64,000 nucleotides of DNA from Aquabacter sp040755535 (GTDB lineage: Bacteria; Pseudomonadota; Alphaproteobacteria; Rhizobiales; Xanthobacteraceae): contig JBFMAV010000016.1 in the NCBI GenBank assembly GCA_040755535.1, forward strand, positions 1 through 64,000, written 5' to 3'. A program made the translations under genes and the position numbers. This document shows, piece after piece, positions 23,836-33,740 of the stretch; position 1 is the stretch's first letter, and the number at the start of each line of letters is the position of its first letter. The notes under the pieces are model-generated. The model was not told the DNA's origin. It saw nothing but the letters and a program-made list of their open reading frames with translations, and did not search any database.

Positions 23836-25566
23836 TTGACCCCGCTCTCGCTGCGCCGCGCGAACCCGCCCTGGGCCTCTTTTGCCCGCAGGGCGGGTTT
23901 GCTTCCGATCGTCGCGGCGACAGGGGTGGTTTTTCTGGTCCTGTCCCCCTTCTTTGTCCTGATCGCCATCGCGGCGCAGGGTTCCGGCGATCTCTGGCCC
24001 CATCTGATCGCCTACGTTCTGCCCACGGCCTTGTGGCAGACACTTGTGCTGCTCGTGGGTGTGGGTATGGGCACAACCCTCATTGCCGTGCCCTGCGCCT
24101 GGCTCGTCACGACGTGCGCCTTTCCCGGCCGCAGGTGGGTGGATGTGGCGCTCCTGCTGCCCCTCGCGCTTCCGGGCTACATCGTCGCCTATTCCTATCT
24201 GGACGTTCTGCACCCGCTCGGTCCAATTCAGGGTGCATTGCGCTGGGTGCTGGGCATTGCCCGGCCGAGGGATTTCCAGTTGCCCGACATCCGGTCGGCG
24301 TGGGGCTGCATCTTCGTCCTATCCAGCGTCCTTTACCCCTATGTCTACCTGTCCGCCCGCGCGAGCTTCCTGGTCCAGTCGGCCAGTGCGCTCGATGCGG
24401 CGCGGGCGCTGGGGGCGGGTCGATGGCGCACCGTCTGGCAGGTCGCCCTTCCCATGGCGCGCCCGGCCGTGGTGGCCGGACTGACTCTGGCCCTTCTGGA
24501 GGTTCTCGGAGATATCGGCGCGTCCGAATTCCTGGGCATGCGGACCCTCACCGTCTCCGTCTATACCACCTGGGTCAACCGCTCGAACCTGCCGGGTGCC
24601 GCACAGATCGCCCTGGTCATGATGCTGTTCGTTCTGCTGCTCGTGGCGGCGGAACGGCTGGCGCGCAGTCGGGCGCGGTATGTTGGAGGCGGCTCGGCTC
24701 GCCCCCCCGCCCTCATCTCTCTCAGCGGCCCGCACGGCGTGCTCGCACTGCTCTTCTGTCTCATCCCGGTGGCACTTGGCTTCGGCGTACCGTTTCTGCA
24801 TCTGCTGTCCGCCAGCCTTGCCCGCATTGGGTTCAGCGGCGTTTCCCCCGCGTTGCTTATCGAGGCCCGCAACAGCGCCCTTCTCGCGGCGGCCGGTACT
24901 GCGCTGGCCCTCGTCCTGGGTCTCCTGGTGGCTCTGGCCCAGCGGCTCGCCCCGTCCCGCCTGACAAGCGGGCTGACCCGACTCTCCACTCTTGGCTATG
25001 CGGTGCCCGGCACTGTGCTTGCGATCGGCCTGCTGACGCCGCTCGCCGGATTCGACAATGCCCTGGACCAGGTCATGCGCCAGACCTTCGGGGTGTCCAC
25101 GGGCCTGCTGGTTTCGGGATCTGGGGCGGCGCTGGTCATCGCCTTTGCCATCCGCTTCCTTGCCATCAGCGTCGGCGCACTCGAAGCGGGGTATGGAAAG
25201 ATCTCGCCGAACCTGGATATGGCCGCCCGCAGTCTGGGCGCCTCCAAGCGCATCGCCGTCCGACAGGTTCACCTGCCCTTGATGCGTACCGCGCTCGCAA
25301 CAGCCGCGCTCATGGTGTTCGTGGACGGCATGAAGGAGCTTCCCGCAACCTTGCTGCTGCGCCCGCTCGGCGTTGAGACGCTCGCGACCCATGTGTATGG
25401 GGAGGCGGCCCGGGGCACGTACGAGGATGGCGCGCTGGCGGCCCTCTTGATCGTCCTGGTCGGTCTGGTCCCGGTGCTACTGCTGGCGCGCCTGTCGCGT
25501 TTTGCCCTGCCGGGGACGGTTTCCGGCACCCGCAGCGGAAGGGAAGGGCCGGACGTACAGCCTTGA
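23836..25566 (+). CDS. fbpB: Fe(III) ABC transporter permease (two fused permease domains)
   Basis: Inner-membrane permease of the FbpB/SfuB type with two binding-protein-dependent transport domains in one chain, about 12 helices over 576 residues. EAA-loop-like segments are SALDAARALGAGRWRTVWQ in the first half and DMAARSLGASKRIAVRQVHL in the second. The start is uncertain: no ATG or GTG precedes the first helix, and TTG at 23836, after CAGGG and 10 nt past the binding-protein stop, gives a sensible N-terminus. It should work with the upstream binding protein; the partner ATPase must be encoded elsewhere. Confidence 0.9.
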   Translation: MTPLSLRRANPPWASFARRAGLLPIVAATGVVFLVLSPFFVLIAIAAQGSGDLWPHLIAYVLPTALWQTLVLLVGVGMGTTLIAVPCAWLVTTCAFPGRRWVDVALLLPLALPGYIVAYSYLDVLHPLGPIQGALRWVLGIARPRDFQLPDIRSAWGCIFVLSSVLYPYVYLSARASFLVQSASALDAARALGAGRWRTVWQVALPMARPAVVAGLTLALLEVLGDIGASEFLGMRTLTVSVYTTWVNRSNLPGAAQIALVMMLFVLLLVAAERLARSRARYVGGGSARPPALISLSGPHGVLALLFCLIPVALGFGVPFLHLLSASLARIGFSGVSPALLIEARNSALLAAAGTALALVLGLLVALAQRLAPSRLTSGLTRLSTLGYAVPGTVLAIGLLTPLAGFDNALDQVMRQTFGVSTGLLVSGSGAALVIAFAIRFLAISVGALEAGYGKISPNLDMAARSLGASKRIAVRQVHLPLMRTALATAALMVFVDGMKELPATLLLRPLGVETLATHVYGEAARGTYEDGALAALLIVLVGLVPVLLLARLSRFALPGTVSGTRSGREGPDVQP

Positions 25567-25675
25567 AAGCGACACAGACCGGCAGTTATGTGCGGCTCTC
25601 TCGCGAACGGGAGAATCGGCCATTCGGTGTTCGCCGCACACGGTCGCTTTCCCCGAACGATCGGATTCTTTGAGC

Positions 25676-27577
25676 GTGATTTCTGGCGCGAACACTCGCA
25701 GAGTCTTGCTTGCCCTTGGCGCCGCGGCGGGAGCTTTCGCCGTCGTCGGACTTGGAGCTCTGACGTTGGCGCCGAGCCTTGTGCCGGAAGCGGATCTGCG
25801 GCGCGTGGTGTCCGACGCGCTCGCCCGCTCTACGGGACATCGCGCCAGCATTTCCGGCGAGCCGCGCATCGTCCTTTTTCCTGCACCTGCCGTCATCCTG
25901 GAAAAGGTGGCGTTTCCCATGCCGGGGCGCATGGCGCTTGATGCCCAGGGCGCTGTCGCTCGGTTGAAACTGCTCAGCCTCCTCACCGGGCGGATCGAGG
26001 TGGCGGACGTCACCCTGAACAAGCCGACCCTGGTGGTGACCGGTCGCTCACCCACTCTCGCGCCCGCCTTGGTCTCGCTCCTCGCCGGACCGGACCTGCC
26101 GGAACTGCAACTGACCGGAGGGACGATCGCGCTGCGCAATGGGGAGGGCCTCACCGAGGAATTGGTGAGCGGCATCGACGCGCGCGTGAAACGCTCGTTG
26201 GTGGGCGGCGGCGTGTCCGCGCATGTGTCGTTCGCCTGGCGCGACCGCACCACGACCGCGGACATTCATATCGAGGATGCCCGCGCCTTTCTCTCGGGGC
26301 GACCGACGGATTCCAAGGCTGATATCGCGACGGGGGCCTCTTGGCTGCGCTTCCGCGGGCAGGCTGCCGCTGGCCTCACGCCAAGCCTTACAGGCGAGTT
26401 AAGCGGAGAAACGGCGACCCTCCGAGATTTGATGAAATGGGCGGGGGCACCGCTGCCGCTGTCGGGCGGTTTTCAGCGCCTCTCTTTCGCGGGAACGGTG
26501 ACTGCGGACCCGACGCAAGTGCAACTGGCGCCCATCACGGCACTGGTGGACGGCAACAAGAGCGAAGGGGCGCTGACCCTCAAGCTCGATGGCGCCCGTC
26601 CCGCCCTGGAAGGGACTTTTGCGGCGGACACGGTCGATCTGACGCCCTATGGGCGCATCACCATGACCGAAAGTCGGGATGGCGATTGGGATCGCACGTC
26701 CCTCAATCCCCGTCCCTTGTCCAAGTTCGATCTGGATCTGCGGTTCTCGGCGGCCCGCATGAAAGTGGACGACAGCGTCTTCGAGCGGGTCGCCACCAGT
26801 GCGGTGCTGCGTTCGGGCCACCTTGTTCTTGCACTGGGAACGGCCCAGGCTTGGGGTGGGTCTGTCCGAGCCGCACTGGACATTGTGTCCGACGGCACCG
26901 TGGACGGGACAACCCTCAAGTTTCAGGGCGCGGGCTCTGGAATCGCCGTGGACCGCGCATTCGGGGATCTCCTGAGCATCCGCCGCATCGAGGGAACCGG
27001 CGACGTCGAGGCGACGCTGCAGGGCGTCGGGCATAGCTTCTACGAAGTGGCGCAATCCCTGTCTGGAACCGTCCTGTTTCAGGTTGCCAATGGCTCCATT
27101 GCCGGCATCGACGTGGCTCAGGTGATGCGGAGGATCGAGCGCCGCCCCCTCTCGGGCGGCGGCGATTTGCGGGGCGGACGCACGCCGTTCGAACGTCTGG
27201 TCGCCCGGATCAATCTCACCGACGGTGTGGCGCGGGTGCTTCAGGCCCAGATGTCGGGCCGTCAAGTCAACCTGGCCTTGGACGGCGCCGTGGATGTGGG
27301 ATCGCGCGATATCGACCTGCAGGGGCGGGCCATCCTGCTGCCCTCCAGCAGCGCTGAGCGGAGCGCGCCGTTTGACCTGCCCTTCATCATCCAGGGCCCG
27401 TGGAGCAGTCCCTTCGTGATGCTCGACCCGCGCAGTCTCATCGAACGATCGGGGGCCGCGCAGCCGCTTCTCGAAGCCGTGCGCAACAAAGCGCCGGGAG
27501 GAGAAGCCGCCGTGCGATCCGTGATCGAGCAACTGGCCAAGCCCACCGCCCTTCCTCCCGCCAAGGCCGCCAATTAG
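25676..27577 (+). CDS. AsmA family protein
   Basis: A large envelope protein with one N-terminal membrane anchor (VLLALGAAAGAFAVVGLGAL) followed by an AsmA-type beta-rich body and the C-terminal AsmA_2 region around GTVLFQVANGSIAGIDVAQV and ALDGAVDVGSRDIDLQGRA. With GTG at 25676 it has 633 residues; codons further upstream overlap the permease and lack a ribosome-binding site. AsmA proteins belong to a group now linked to lipid bridging between membranes, which is general knowledge of the family. It follows the iron permease by 109 nt; co-transcription is possible but no functional link is evident. Confidence 0.87.
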   Translation: MISGANTRRVLLALGAAAGAFAVVGLGALTLAPSLVPEADLRRVVSDALARSTGHRASISGEPRIVLFPAPAVILEKVAFPMPGRMALDAQGAVARLKLLSLLTGRIEVADVTLNKPTLVVTGRSPTLAPALVSLLAGPDLPELQLTGGTIALRNGEGLTEELVSGIDARVKRSLVGGGVSAHVSFAWRDRTTTADIHIEDARAFLSGRPTDSKADIATGASWLRFRGQAAAGLTPSLTGELSGETATLRDLMKWAGAPLPLSGGFQRLSFAGTVTADPTQVQLAPITALVDGNKSEGALTLKLDGARPALEGTFAADTVDLTPYGRITMTESRDGDWDRTSLNPRPLSKFDLDLRFSAARMKVDDSVFERVATSAVLRSGHLVLALGTAQAWGGSVRAALDIVSDGTVDGTTLKFQGAGSGIAVDRAFGDLLSIRRIEGTGDVEATLQGVGHSFYEVAQSLSGTVLFQVANGSIAGIDVAQVMRRIERRPLSGGGDLRGGRTPFERLVARINLTDGVARVLQAQMSGRQVNLALDGAVDVGSRDIDLQGRAILLPSSSAERSAPFDLPFIIQGPWSSPFVMLDPRSLIERSGAAQPLLEAVRNKAPGGEAAVRSVIEQLAKPTALPPAKAAN

Positions 27578-27660
27578 CGCAAAGGCGCGATTTTCAGAGG
27601 TCGTAAGGGTGGTCCAGCCACAGCTGTGGTCTGTTGGCCGCGCCCGATGACGGCGAACTT

Positions 27661-28332
27661 CTATTCCCGGCTTTCAAACGGCGAGTAGCGCGTCTGCCGC
27701 GGGTCAACGTCAGGCATGTACATTCGGTATCGGGCGGACAGAGGGTCGCCGGCGAGCCGGGCGTAAATGAAATGGTCCTCCCACGTGCCGTTGATGCACA
27801 GATACTTCCGGGCGATCCCCTCGAATTTGAAGCCGACGCTTTCCAGCAGGCGCAGCGAGGGGACATTGTTGGTCATGCACGCCGCTTCAATCCGGTGCAG
27901 GCCAAGTGACTGTTCAGCAACGGGCAGGAACGCGCGCAGGGCCGCGCTCATGAGGCCTTTCCCCGCATAGGGCTCGCCCATCCAATAGCCAAGATAGGCG
28001 GACTGGCAGATGCCCCGGCGGACATTGGACAAGGTCAATCCGCCCACCAGGCATTGATCGGCGGTCCGGAACACAAGCAGCGGATAGGCCTCATCGTTCA
28101 CAATATCCCGCGCATAGCGGCGCAAACGCCGGCGGAATGCAGCTTTGGTCAGGTCGTCCGCCGGCCAGACGGGTTCCCACGGCGTGAGGAAGGCGCGGCT
28201 TGTCTCCCTTAGATCCCGCCATTGCGCAAAATCTCCCAATTGCGGGACACGCAGATAGACACGCTCGCCCGCAATCACGGGCAAAACGTCAGGCGAGAGA
28301 ATCGACGACAGCGGCCACATGCGCTTGCTCAT
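27661..28332 (-). CDS. GNAT acetyltransferase, RimJ/RimL-like
   Basis: Predicted N-alpha-acetyltransferase of the RimJ/RimL group, which modifies ribosomal-protein N-termini or amino-acid-like substrates. The ATG at 28332 gives 223 residues; a GTG at 28359, 8 nt after the peptidase stop, is an alternative. The core shows RVYLRVPQLGDFAQWRDLR, the acetyl-CoA loop in YWMGEPYAGKGLMSAALRAF, and the end motif LRLLESVGFKFEGIARKYL. It is third in thrC - M16 peptidase - GNAT, an order common in Rhizobiales. Confidence 0.9.
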   Translation of the reverse strand: MSKRMWPLSSILSPDVLPVIAGERVYLRVPQLGDFAQWRDLRETSRAFLTPWEPVWPADDLTKAAFRRRLRRYARDIVNDEAYPLLVFRTADQCLVGGLTLSNVRRGICQSAYLGYWMGEPYAGKGLMSAALRAFLPVAEQSLGLHRIEAACMTNNVPSLRLLESVGFKFEGIARKYLCINGTWEDHFIYARLAGDPLSARYRMYMPDVDPRQTRYSPFESRE

Positions 28333-28367
28333 GACGCGGCTCGGAGACGGGCTCCCCACCCGGCTCG

Positions 28368-29630
28368 CTACACTTTTAAACGTTCCACCACACGGGCAGC
28401 CGGTTCAAGTCCCCTGCCCGGCCCAATGGCGGAGAGCACGGGGCGTCCACCGGCCAAAAGGTCGCGGGCCGCCGCGCGCACCGCTGTCACATCGACGGCT
28501 TCCACCTTTGCAACAATTTCTTCCACAGGGATGATGCGCTCGAAACCGAGAATTTGCCGCGCCAGCTGTTCCGCGCGTGCACCCGAGCTCTCCAGCGCCG
28601 CCAGCAGCCCGACCTTCATCTGCGCCTTCGCTCGTGCCACCTCTATCTCGGCGACGTCCTGCGAGACCGCCTCCAACTGGTCGATCACGACATTCGTCAG
28701 CTCGCCCACGTCCGCGTCATCGGTTCCCGCATACACGCCGAACACGCCCGCGTCTGCGTAGGGCCAATGGAAGGCATAGATGGAATAGCAGAGCCCTCGC
28801 TCCTCCCGAACCTCCTGGAACAGGCGGGACGACATCCCCCCGCCGAGCACGTTGGCGAGGACCTGGAGCGCGTGATAGCCCGGGTCGTGATAGGAGCGGC
28901 CTTCAAGCCCCAACACGACATGGACCTGCTCCAGGTCACGGGGCGTCAAGGAAATACCGCCTTCAAAGCGGGCGGGCGGGGGCGGCTCCTTGTCCACGCC
29001 AGACAGCCCGCTGAGGCGCGCCCGTGCTTCTTCCACCAGGCGGTCGTGTTCCACGGCGCCGGCCGCCGCGACCACCATGCGCGGACCGCGATAGGTGCGG
29101 GCAAGGTAGGACGCGAGGCGGGATCGATCGAATCCCCGCACCGTGTCCGGGGTGCCGAGAATGGAGCGGCCCACGCTCTGGCCGGGAAAAGCCGCTTCCT
29201 GAAACAGGTCAAAGACCAGGTCGTCCGGCGTGTCCATGACGGCGCCGATTTCCTGGACGATGACATTTTTTTCGCGCTGCAGTTCCTCTGGCGCGAACGC
29301 CGGCTCCGTGAGGATGTCCGCCAGAATATCGAGGCCGAGCGTCATGTCCTCGCCCAGAACGCGGACATTGTAGGAGGTCTGTTCGACGGATGTGGCGGCA
29401 TTGATGTCGCCGCCCACTTGCTCGATCTCTTCCGCGATGCGCCGGGCGGAACGCCGGCGCGTCCCCTTGAACGCCATATGTTCGAGCAGATGGGAGATGC
29501 CATGTTCGCTGTCTTGCTCGTCCCGGGCCCCTGCTCCCACCCAAATGCCCAGCGAGACCGTCCCGAGATGCGCCATGGCATCGCTGACGACGGTGATTCC
29601 GTTTTCAAGACGGGTCTGGCGGACGCTCAC
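28368..29630 (-). CDS. M16 family zinc peptidase (processing-peptidase-like)
   Basis: A 420-residue inverzincin. The inverted zinc motif HLLEH is at 47-51 in GISHLLEHMAFKGTRRRSA, with the further Glu in NVIVQEIGAVMDTPDD. The C-terminal half carries the inactive M16_C repeat, including LGGGMSSRLFQEVREERGLCYS. This is the bacterial relative of the mitochondrial processing peptidase beta subunit. It has no signal peptide. The GTG start at 29630 overlaps the thrC stop in GTGA, so it is translationally coupled to threonine synthase. Substrates in bacteria are largely unknown. Confidence 0.93.
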   Translation of the reverse strand: MSVRQTRLENGITVVSDAMAHLGTVSLGIWVGAGARDEQDSEHGISHLLEHMAFKGTRRRSARRIAEEIEQVGGDINAATSVEQTSYNVRVLGEDMTLGLDILADILTEPAFAPEELQREKNVIVQEIGAVMDTPDDLVFDLFQEAAFPGQSVGRSILGTPDTVRGFDRSRLASYLARTYRGPRMVVAAAGAVEHDRLVEEARARLSGLSGVDKEPPPPARFEGGISLTPRDLEQVHVVLGLEGRSYHDPGYHALQVLANVLGGGMSSRLFQEVREERGLCYSIYAFHWPYADAGVFGVYAGTDDADVGELTNVVIDQLEAVSQDVAEIEVARAKAQMKVGLLAALESSGARAEQLARQILGFERIIPVEEIVAKVEAVDVTAVRAAARDLLAGGRPVLSAIGPGRGLEPAARVVERLKV

Positions 29631-31039
29631 GCAGTGGCCCCTGCGGCCGCGCGGGCGCGCGCGGAGATGAAGGACTGAAGGGCCGCCAGATCGTTCGGCA
29701 ACACAGTGAACCTTTCCTTGCGAGTCATCAGATCCGCCATATGGGCCGGCAGGCCGGGGCGCTTCCCGGTCGCAGCTTCCACCGCATCCGGGAATTTTGC
29801 GGGATGGGCGGTGGATAGGATCACCTGCGGGACCGAGCGGGGGTGCTCCACCTTTGCCGCCACGGCGAGGGCGACCGCCGTGTGGGGATCGAGCACATAA
29901 CCGCTTTCACGATAGGTGCGCGCAATGGTGGCGGCGGTTTCCGGTTCATCGGCCCGACCGGCCGAAAACTCACCCACAATGGCCGCCAGAGCGTCGCGGG
30001 GAATGGTGAAGCTCCCGGACTGGGCCAGCGAGGCCATGAGTCGCCGCACGATTTCGGAATCGCGGTCGAGCGCCTCGAACAGCAGCCGCTCGAAATTGGA
30101 CGACACCTGAATGTCCATGGAGGGAGAAGTCGTGGCGTGGACGCCTCGCACCTCGTAGCGCCCGCTCTCCACGGTCCGGGCCAGGATGTCGTTGACATTG
30201 GTGGCGATGGTCAGATCGCGGACCGGCAGGCCCATTTGCTTGGCCACCCACCCGGCGAAAATGTCGCCGAAATTGCCGGTCGGGACGACAAAGGAGACCT
30301 CCCGATGCGGGGCACCCAGGGCCACGGCCGCATAGAAATAATAGACCACCTGCGCGACGATCCGCGCCCAATTGATGGAATTCACGCCCGCGAGCGCCAT
30401 GCGGTCGCGAAACAAGTGGTCGTTGAACATCGCCTTCACATGGGCCTGGCAATCGTCGAATGTGCCCTCCACGGCGATGGCGTGGACATTCTGACCGCCG
30501 ACCGTGGTCATCTGGCGCCGCTGCACCTCAGAGACCCGGTTGTGGGGATAGAGGATGAAGACATCGACCGCATCGGAGTGGCGAAACGCCTCGATGGCCG
30601 CGCTGCCGGTGTCGCCGGATGTGGCGCCGACCAGGGTCGCGCGGGCACCGCGATTAGAGAGGACATGGTCCATCAATCGCGCCAGAAGCTGCATGGCGAC
30701 GTCCTTGAAGGCCAGGGTCGGGCCATGGAAGAGTTCAAGGACGAACGTGTTCGGCGCGAGCTGCACGGTGGGCGTTGTCGCCGCGTGGCGGAAGCACCCA
30801 TAGGCATCGGAAATCATCAGGTCGAGTGCGGCCGGCGGGATCGAGTCGCCGACAAAGGGCGAAATGACGCGACGTGCGACTTCCGCGTAGGGCTTGCCCG
30901 AAAGGTCGGCGATCTGCGCGTGAGACAGGGTCGGCCAATCCTCCGGAACATATAGCCCGCCGTCGCGCGCCAGTCCCGTCAGCAGGGCTTCGGAGAACGG
31001 CAGAGGCGGCGCCTCGCCACGTGTCGAAATATACTGCAC
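29627..31039 (-). CDS. thrC: Threonine synthase
   Basis: PLP enzyme converting O-phosphohomoserine to threonine. The start is placed at GTG 31039, giving VQYISTRGEAPPLPFSEALL, which matches the usual MKYISTRG N-terminus; an ATG/GTG-type codon at 31069 would add ten unrelated residues. The protein has 470 residues. The PLP lysine is in HGPTLAFKDVAMQ (about Lys112), and GATSGDTGSAAIEAF and VPTGNFGDIFAGW are the phosphate-binding loops. First gene of thrC - M16 peptidase - GNAT. Confidence 0.95.
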   Translation of the reverse strand: MQYISTRGEAPPLPFSEALLTGLARDGGLYVPEDWPTLSHAQIADLSGKPYAEVARRVISPFVGDSIPPAALDLMISDAYGCFRHAATTPTVQLAPNTFVLELFHGPTLAFKDVAMQLLARLMDHVLSNRGARATLVGATSGDTGSAAIEAFRHSDAVDVFILYPHNRVSEVQRRQMTTVGGQNVHAIAVEGTFDDCQAHVKAMFNDHLFRDRMALAGVNSINWARIVAQVVYYFYAAVALGAPHREVSFVVPTGNFGDIFAGWVAKQMGLPVRDLTIATNVNDILARTVESGRYEVRGVHATTSPSMDIQVSSNFERLLFEALDRDSEIVRRLMASLAQSGSFTIPRDALAAIVGEFSAGRADEPETAATIARTYRESGYVLDPHTAVALAVAAKVEHPRSVPQVILSTAHPAKFPDAVEAATGKRPGLPAHMADLMTRKERFTVLPNDLAALQSFISARARAAAGATA

Positions 31040-31220
31040 CGTGTCGCTCCGAATGGGCGCCCGCGCCAAGGGGGATCCGCGCCAAGAGGGAAACGCCGTA
31101 TCTCCCCGCAGCCTAAAGCCAGAAGACAGCGAAATTAATGCCGCTCATATCCCCCCTTCCGATGGATTGCCAGAGTGGCTTGCCCGCTCAGACCGCCCGG
31201 CTCAGGATGGCCCCTCTCCC

Positions 31221-32189
31221 ATGGGCAGCATACCGTTGATTTCGTTCCTTTCCCAGGCACTCGCCGCCCTCGGACGACAGGGCACAAAAGCAGTAGCCGC
31301 AAGCATTTTCGTCGGTCTGGCGTTGCCCGGGCTTGCGAGCGTGGCCAAGCCGCTGCTGGTGCCATGCATTTTGTGCCTGCTGGCCATGTCTTTCATGCGC
31401 ACCGACCTGCGGCGCCTCAGGGGCGGACGGCATACCGGACTTCTGGCGCTGTCCCTTATCTGGATCATGGCGATCCTGCCGGCAGGCTTCGGCTTTCTGG
31501 TGAGCCGGGTGCTGCCCCCGGCTGACAATGGCCTGATGCTCGCTCTGATCATGCAGGCCGCTGCTCCGCCGATTATGTCCACCCCTGCATTCGCGGCACT
31601 GCTGGGCATAGATGCGGCCCTCAGCCTCGCGGTCATGCTGCTGTCGCTGTGCGTGCTCCCCTTCACCGCTCCCCTCTTCGTCTCGCACTTCACTGATGGC
31701 GCGCTCGCCCTTGATGGGTTCGCCCTTGCCGGCCGGCTGGCCGTAATCCTCGGCGGCTGCGCCGGTGCCGGCGTCGCACTCCGGCATCTGTGTGGCCCCG
31801 CGCGTCTTGTGCGCTGGAATGACCAGTTGAACGGCGTCAACGCCGTGCTGCTGTTGGTTCTTGCTGTGGCGTTCATGGATGGCGTCACGCCATGGCTGTT
31901 GGCGGATCCTTCCTTCGTCCTCGGTCTCGCGGGCCTCTCGGCGAGCGTCTCCCTGTGCGCGCTCGGCCTGACGCTGCTGCTTTTCCGGCGTGTAAAGGGG
32001 GGGCAGGATCTCATGCTCGCCTATGCGGCGGGCAATCGCAATTTCGGGCTCATGGTCGCTGCGGCCGGGGGGCTGCTTCCCGACACCACCTGGCTCTATG
32101 TCGCTCTCGCCCAGTTTCCCATCTACCTCCTGCCTTACTTGCTGCGCCCCTTGGCATCCCGCCTCTTGCTGCGCGCAGACCCGAAATGA
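31221..32189 (+). CDS. SBF-like (bile acid:Na+ symporter superfamily) membrane protein
   Basis: A 322-residue membrane protein with about ten hydrophobic helices. The pattern LVPCILCLLAMSFMRTDLRRL, LMLALIMQAAAPPIMSTPAF and AYAAGNRNFGLMVAAAGGLL, with a small-residue crossover region, resembles the SBF/BASS fold. The ATG at 31221 begins just before the first helix; earlier in-frame codons overlap the thrC promoter region. It is divergent from thrC and precedes purB by 186 nt. The substrate cannot be told from the sequence. Confidence 0.7.
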   Translation: MGSIPLISFLSQALAALGRQGTKAVAASIFVGLALPGLASVAKPLLVPCILCLLAMSFMRTDLRRLRGGRHTGLLALSLIWIMAILPAGFGFLVSRVLPPADNGLMLALIMQAAAPPIMSTPAFAALLGIDAALSLAVMLLSLCVLPFTAPLFVSHFTDGALALDGFALAGRLAVILGGCAGAGVALRHLCGPARLVRWNDQLNGVNAVLLLVLAVAFMDGVTPWLLADPSFVLGLAGLSASVSLCALGLTLLLFRRVKGGQDLMLAYAAGNRNFGLMVAAAGGLLPDTTWLYVALAQFPIYLLPYLLRPLASRLLLRADPK

Positions 32190-32375
32190 GCCCGGCGCGC
32201 TACCGGAGGGACTGGCGATCTGCTAGAGGAGCCGCCGGTCGGCATGCCTTGCATGCTGATCGGATGAAGCCGCCCTTCATGGAACGTCGAGGGGCTTTCC
32301 AACGCTCAGCCTGCAAACGGCGGATCCGAGGACGGCCCCCTGCGCGAGTCCGATACTCTCCAAGCGAGCCAAGCC

Positions 32376-33683
32376 ATGATCCCCCGTTACAGCCGGCCTG
32401 AAATGGCCTCCATCTGGACCCCGGAAGCCCGCTTTCGCATCTGGTTCGAGATTGAGGCTCATGCCGCCGAAGCGATGGCGGACCTCGGCATCGTCCCCAA
32501 GGAGGCCGCCGCCCGCATCTGGGAGAAGGGCCGGGACGCGCAGTTCGACGTGGAGCGCATCGACGCCATCGAGCGGGAAGTGAAGCACGATGTCATCGCC
32601 TTCCTCACCCATCTGTCCGAAATCGTCGGGCCGGAGGCGCGCTTCGTCCATCAGGGCATGACCTCGTCCGACGTGCTGGATACGTGTCTTGCCGTTCAGC
32701 TCACCCGCGCGGCGGACCTGCTCATCGCGGACGTGGACCAGCTTCTCACCGTGCTGGAGCGGCGCGCCTTCGAACACAAGCTGACGCCCACCGTGGGCCG
32801 CTCCCACGGCATTCATGCCGAGCCGACCACGTTCGGCATCAAGCTCGCCATCGCCCACGCCGAGTTCCAGCGCTCCCGCGCGCGTCTGGTCGCGGCCCGC
32901 GCCGAGGTCGCCACCTGCGCCATTTCCGGCGCGGTCGGCACCTTTGCCCATGTGGACCCGCGCGTTGAGGCCTATGTGGCCGAAAAGATGGGGCTTGAGG
33001 TGGAGACCGTCTCGACCCAGGTGATCCCGCGCGACCGTCATGCCATGTTCTTCGCCACCCTCGGCGTGGTCGCCTCGTCGGTGGAACGTCTTGCCACGGA
33101 AATCCGCCATCTCCAGCGCACCGAGGTGCTGGAAGCGGAAGAGTATTTTTCGGAGGCCCAGAAGGGCTCCTCTGCCATGCCCCACAAACGCAATCCCGTG
33201 CTCACGGAAAACCTCACGGGCCTCGCCCGCATGGTGCGCGCCTACGCGCTGCCCGCCATGGAGAATGTGGCGCTCTGGCACGAGCGCGACATTTCCCACT
33301 CCTCGGTGGAGCGCATGATCGGCCCGGATGCGACCGTGACGCTGGACTTCGCTTTGATGCGTCTCGCAGGTGTCGTGGACAAGCTGGTGGTGCATGCCGA
33401 CAACATGCAGAAGAACATGGACAAGCTGGGCGGTCTCATCCACTCGCAGCGCGTCCTGCTAGCCCTGACGCAGAAGGGCGCGAGCCGCGAAGACTCCTAT
33501 CGGCTGGTCCAGCGCAACGCCATGAGGGTCTGGCGCGGTGAAGGTGACTTCCGCACCTTCCTGCTGAACGATCCCGACGTGCGCCAATATCTGTCGGAAG
33601 ACGACATCAACGAGAAGTTCGACCTCGGTTATCACCTGAAGCACGCCGACACGATCTTCAAGCGCGTCTTCGGCCACGCCTGA
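32376..33683 (+). CDS. purB: Adenylosuccinate lyase PurB
   Basis: Cleaves SAICAR and adenylosuccinate in purine synthesis. The 435-residue fumarase/aspartase-superfamily protein has the signature GSSAMPHKRNPVLTENL containing the flexible catalytic serine loop, plus TSSDVLDTC and the His in VGRSHGIHAEPTTFG. The N-terminus MIPRYSRPEMASIW is typical. It is on the opposite strand from the purC-S-Q-L set 5 kb away, so the purine genes are clustered but not all co-transcribed. Confidence 0.97.
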   Translation: MIPRYSRPEMASIWTPEARFRIWFEIEAHAAEAMADLGIVPKEAAARIWEKGRDAQFDVERIDAIEREVKHDVIAFLTHLSEIVGPEARFVHQGMTSSDVLDTCLAVQLTRAADLLIADVDQLLTVLERRAFEHKLTPTVGRSHGIHAEPTTFGIKLAIAHAEFQRSRARLVAARAEVATCAISGAVGTFAHVDPRVEAYVAEKMGLEVETVSTQVIPRDRHAMFFATLGVVASSVERLATEIRHLQRTEVLEAEEYFSEAQKGSSAMPHKRNPVLTENLTGLARMVRAYALPAMENVALWHERDISHSSVERMIGPDATVTLDFALMRLAGVVDKLVVHADNMQKNMDKLGGLIHSQRVLLALTQKGASREDSYRLVQRNAMRVWRGEGDFRTFLLNDPDVRQYLSEDDINEKFDLGYHLKHADTIFKRVFGHA

Positions 33684-33688
33684 AACGC

Positions 33689-33719
33689 AAAAACCCCGGC
33701 CTTCCGGCCGGGGTTTTTA
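33689..33719. terminator. Bidirectional terminator between purB and grxD
   Basis: CCCCGGCC and GGCCGGGG form the stem around TTCC, flanked by five A on one side and five T on the other, so it can serve purB on the plus strand and grxD on the minus strand. Confidence 0.93.
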
Positions 33720-33740
33720 TTTCGGGAGCTGTTCGCGCGA

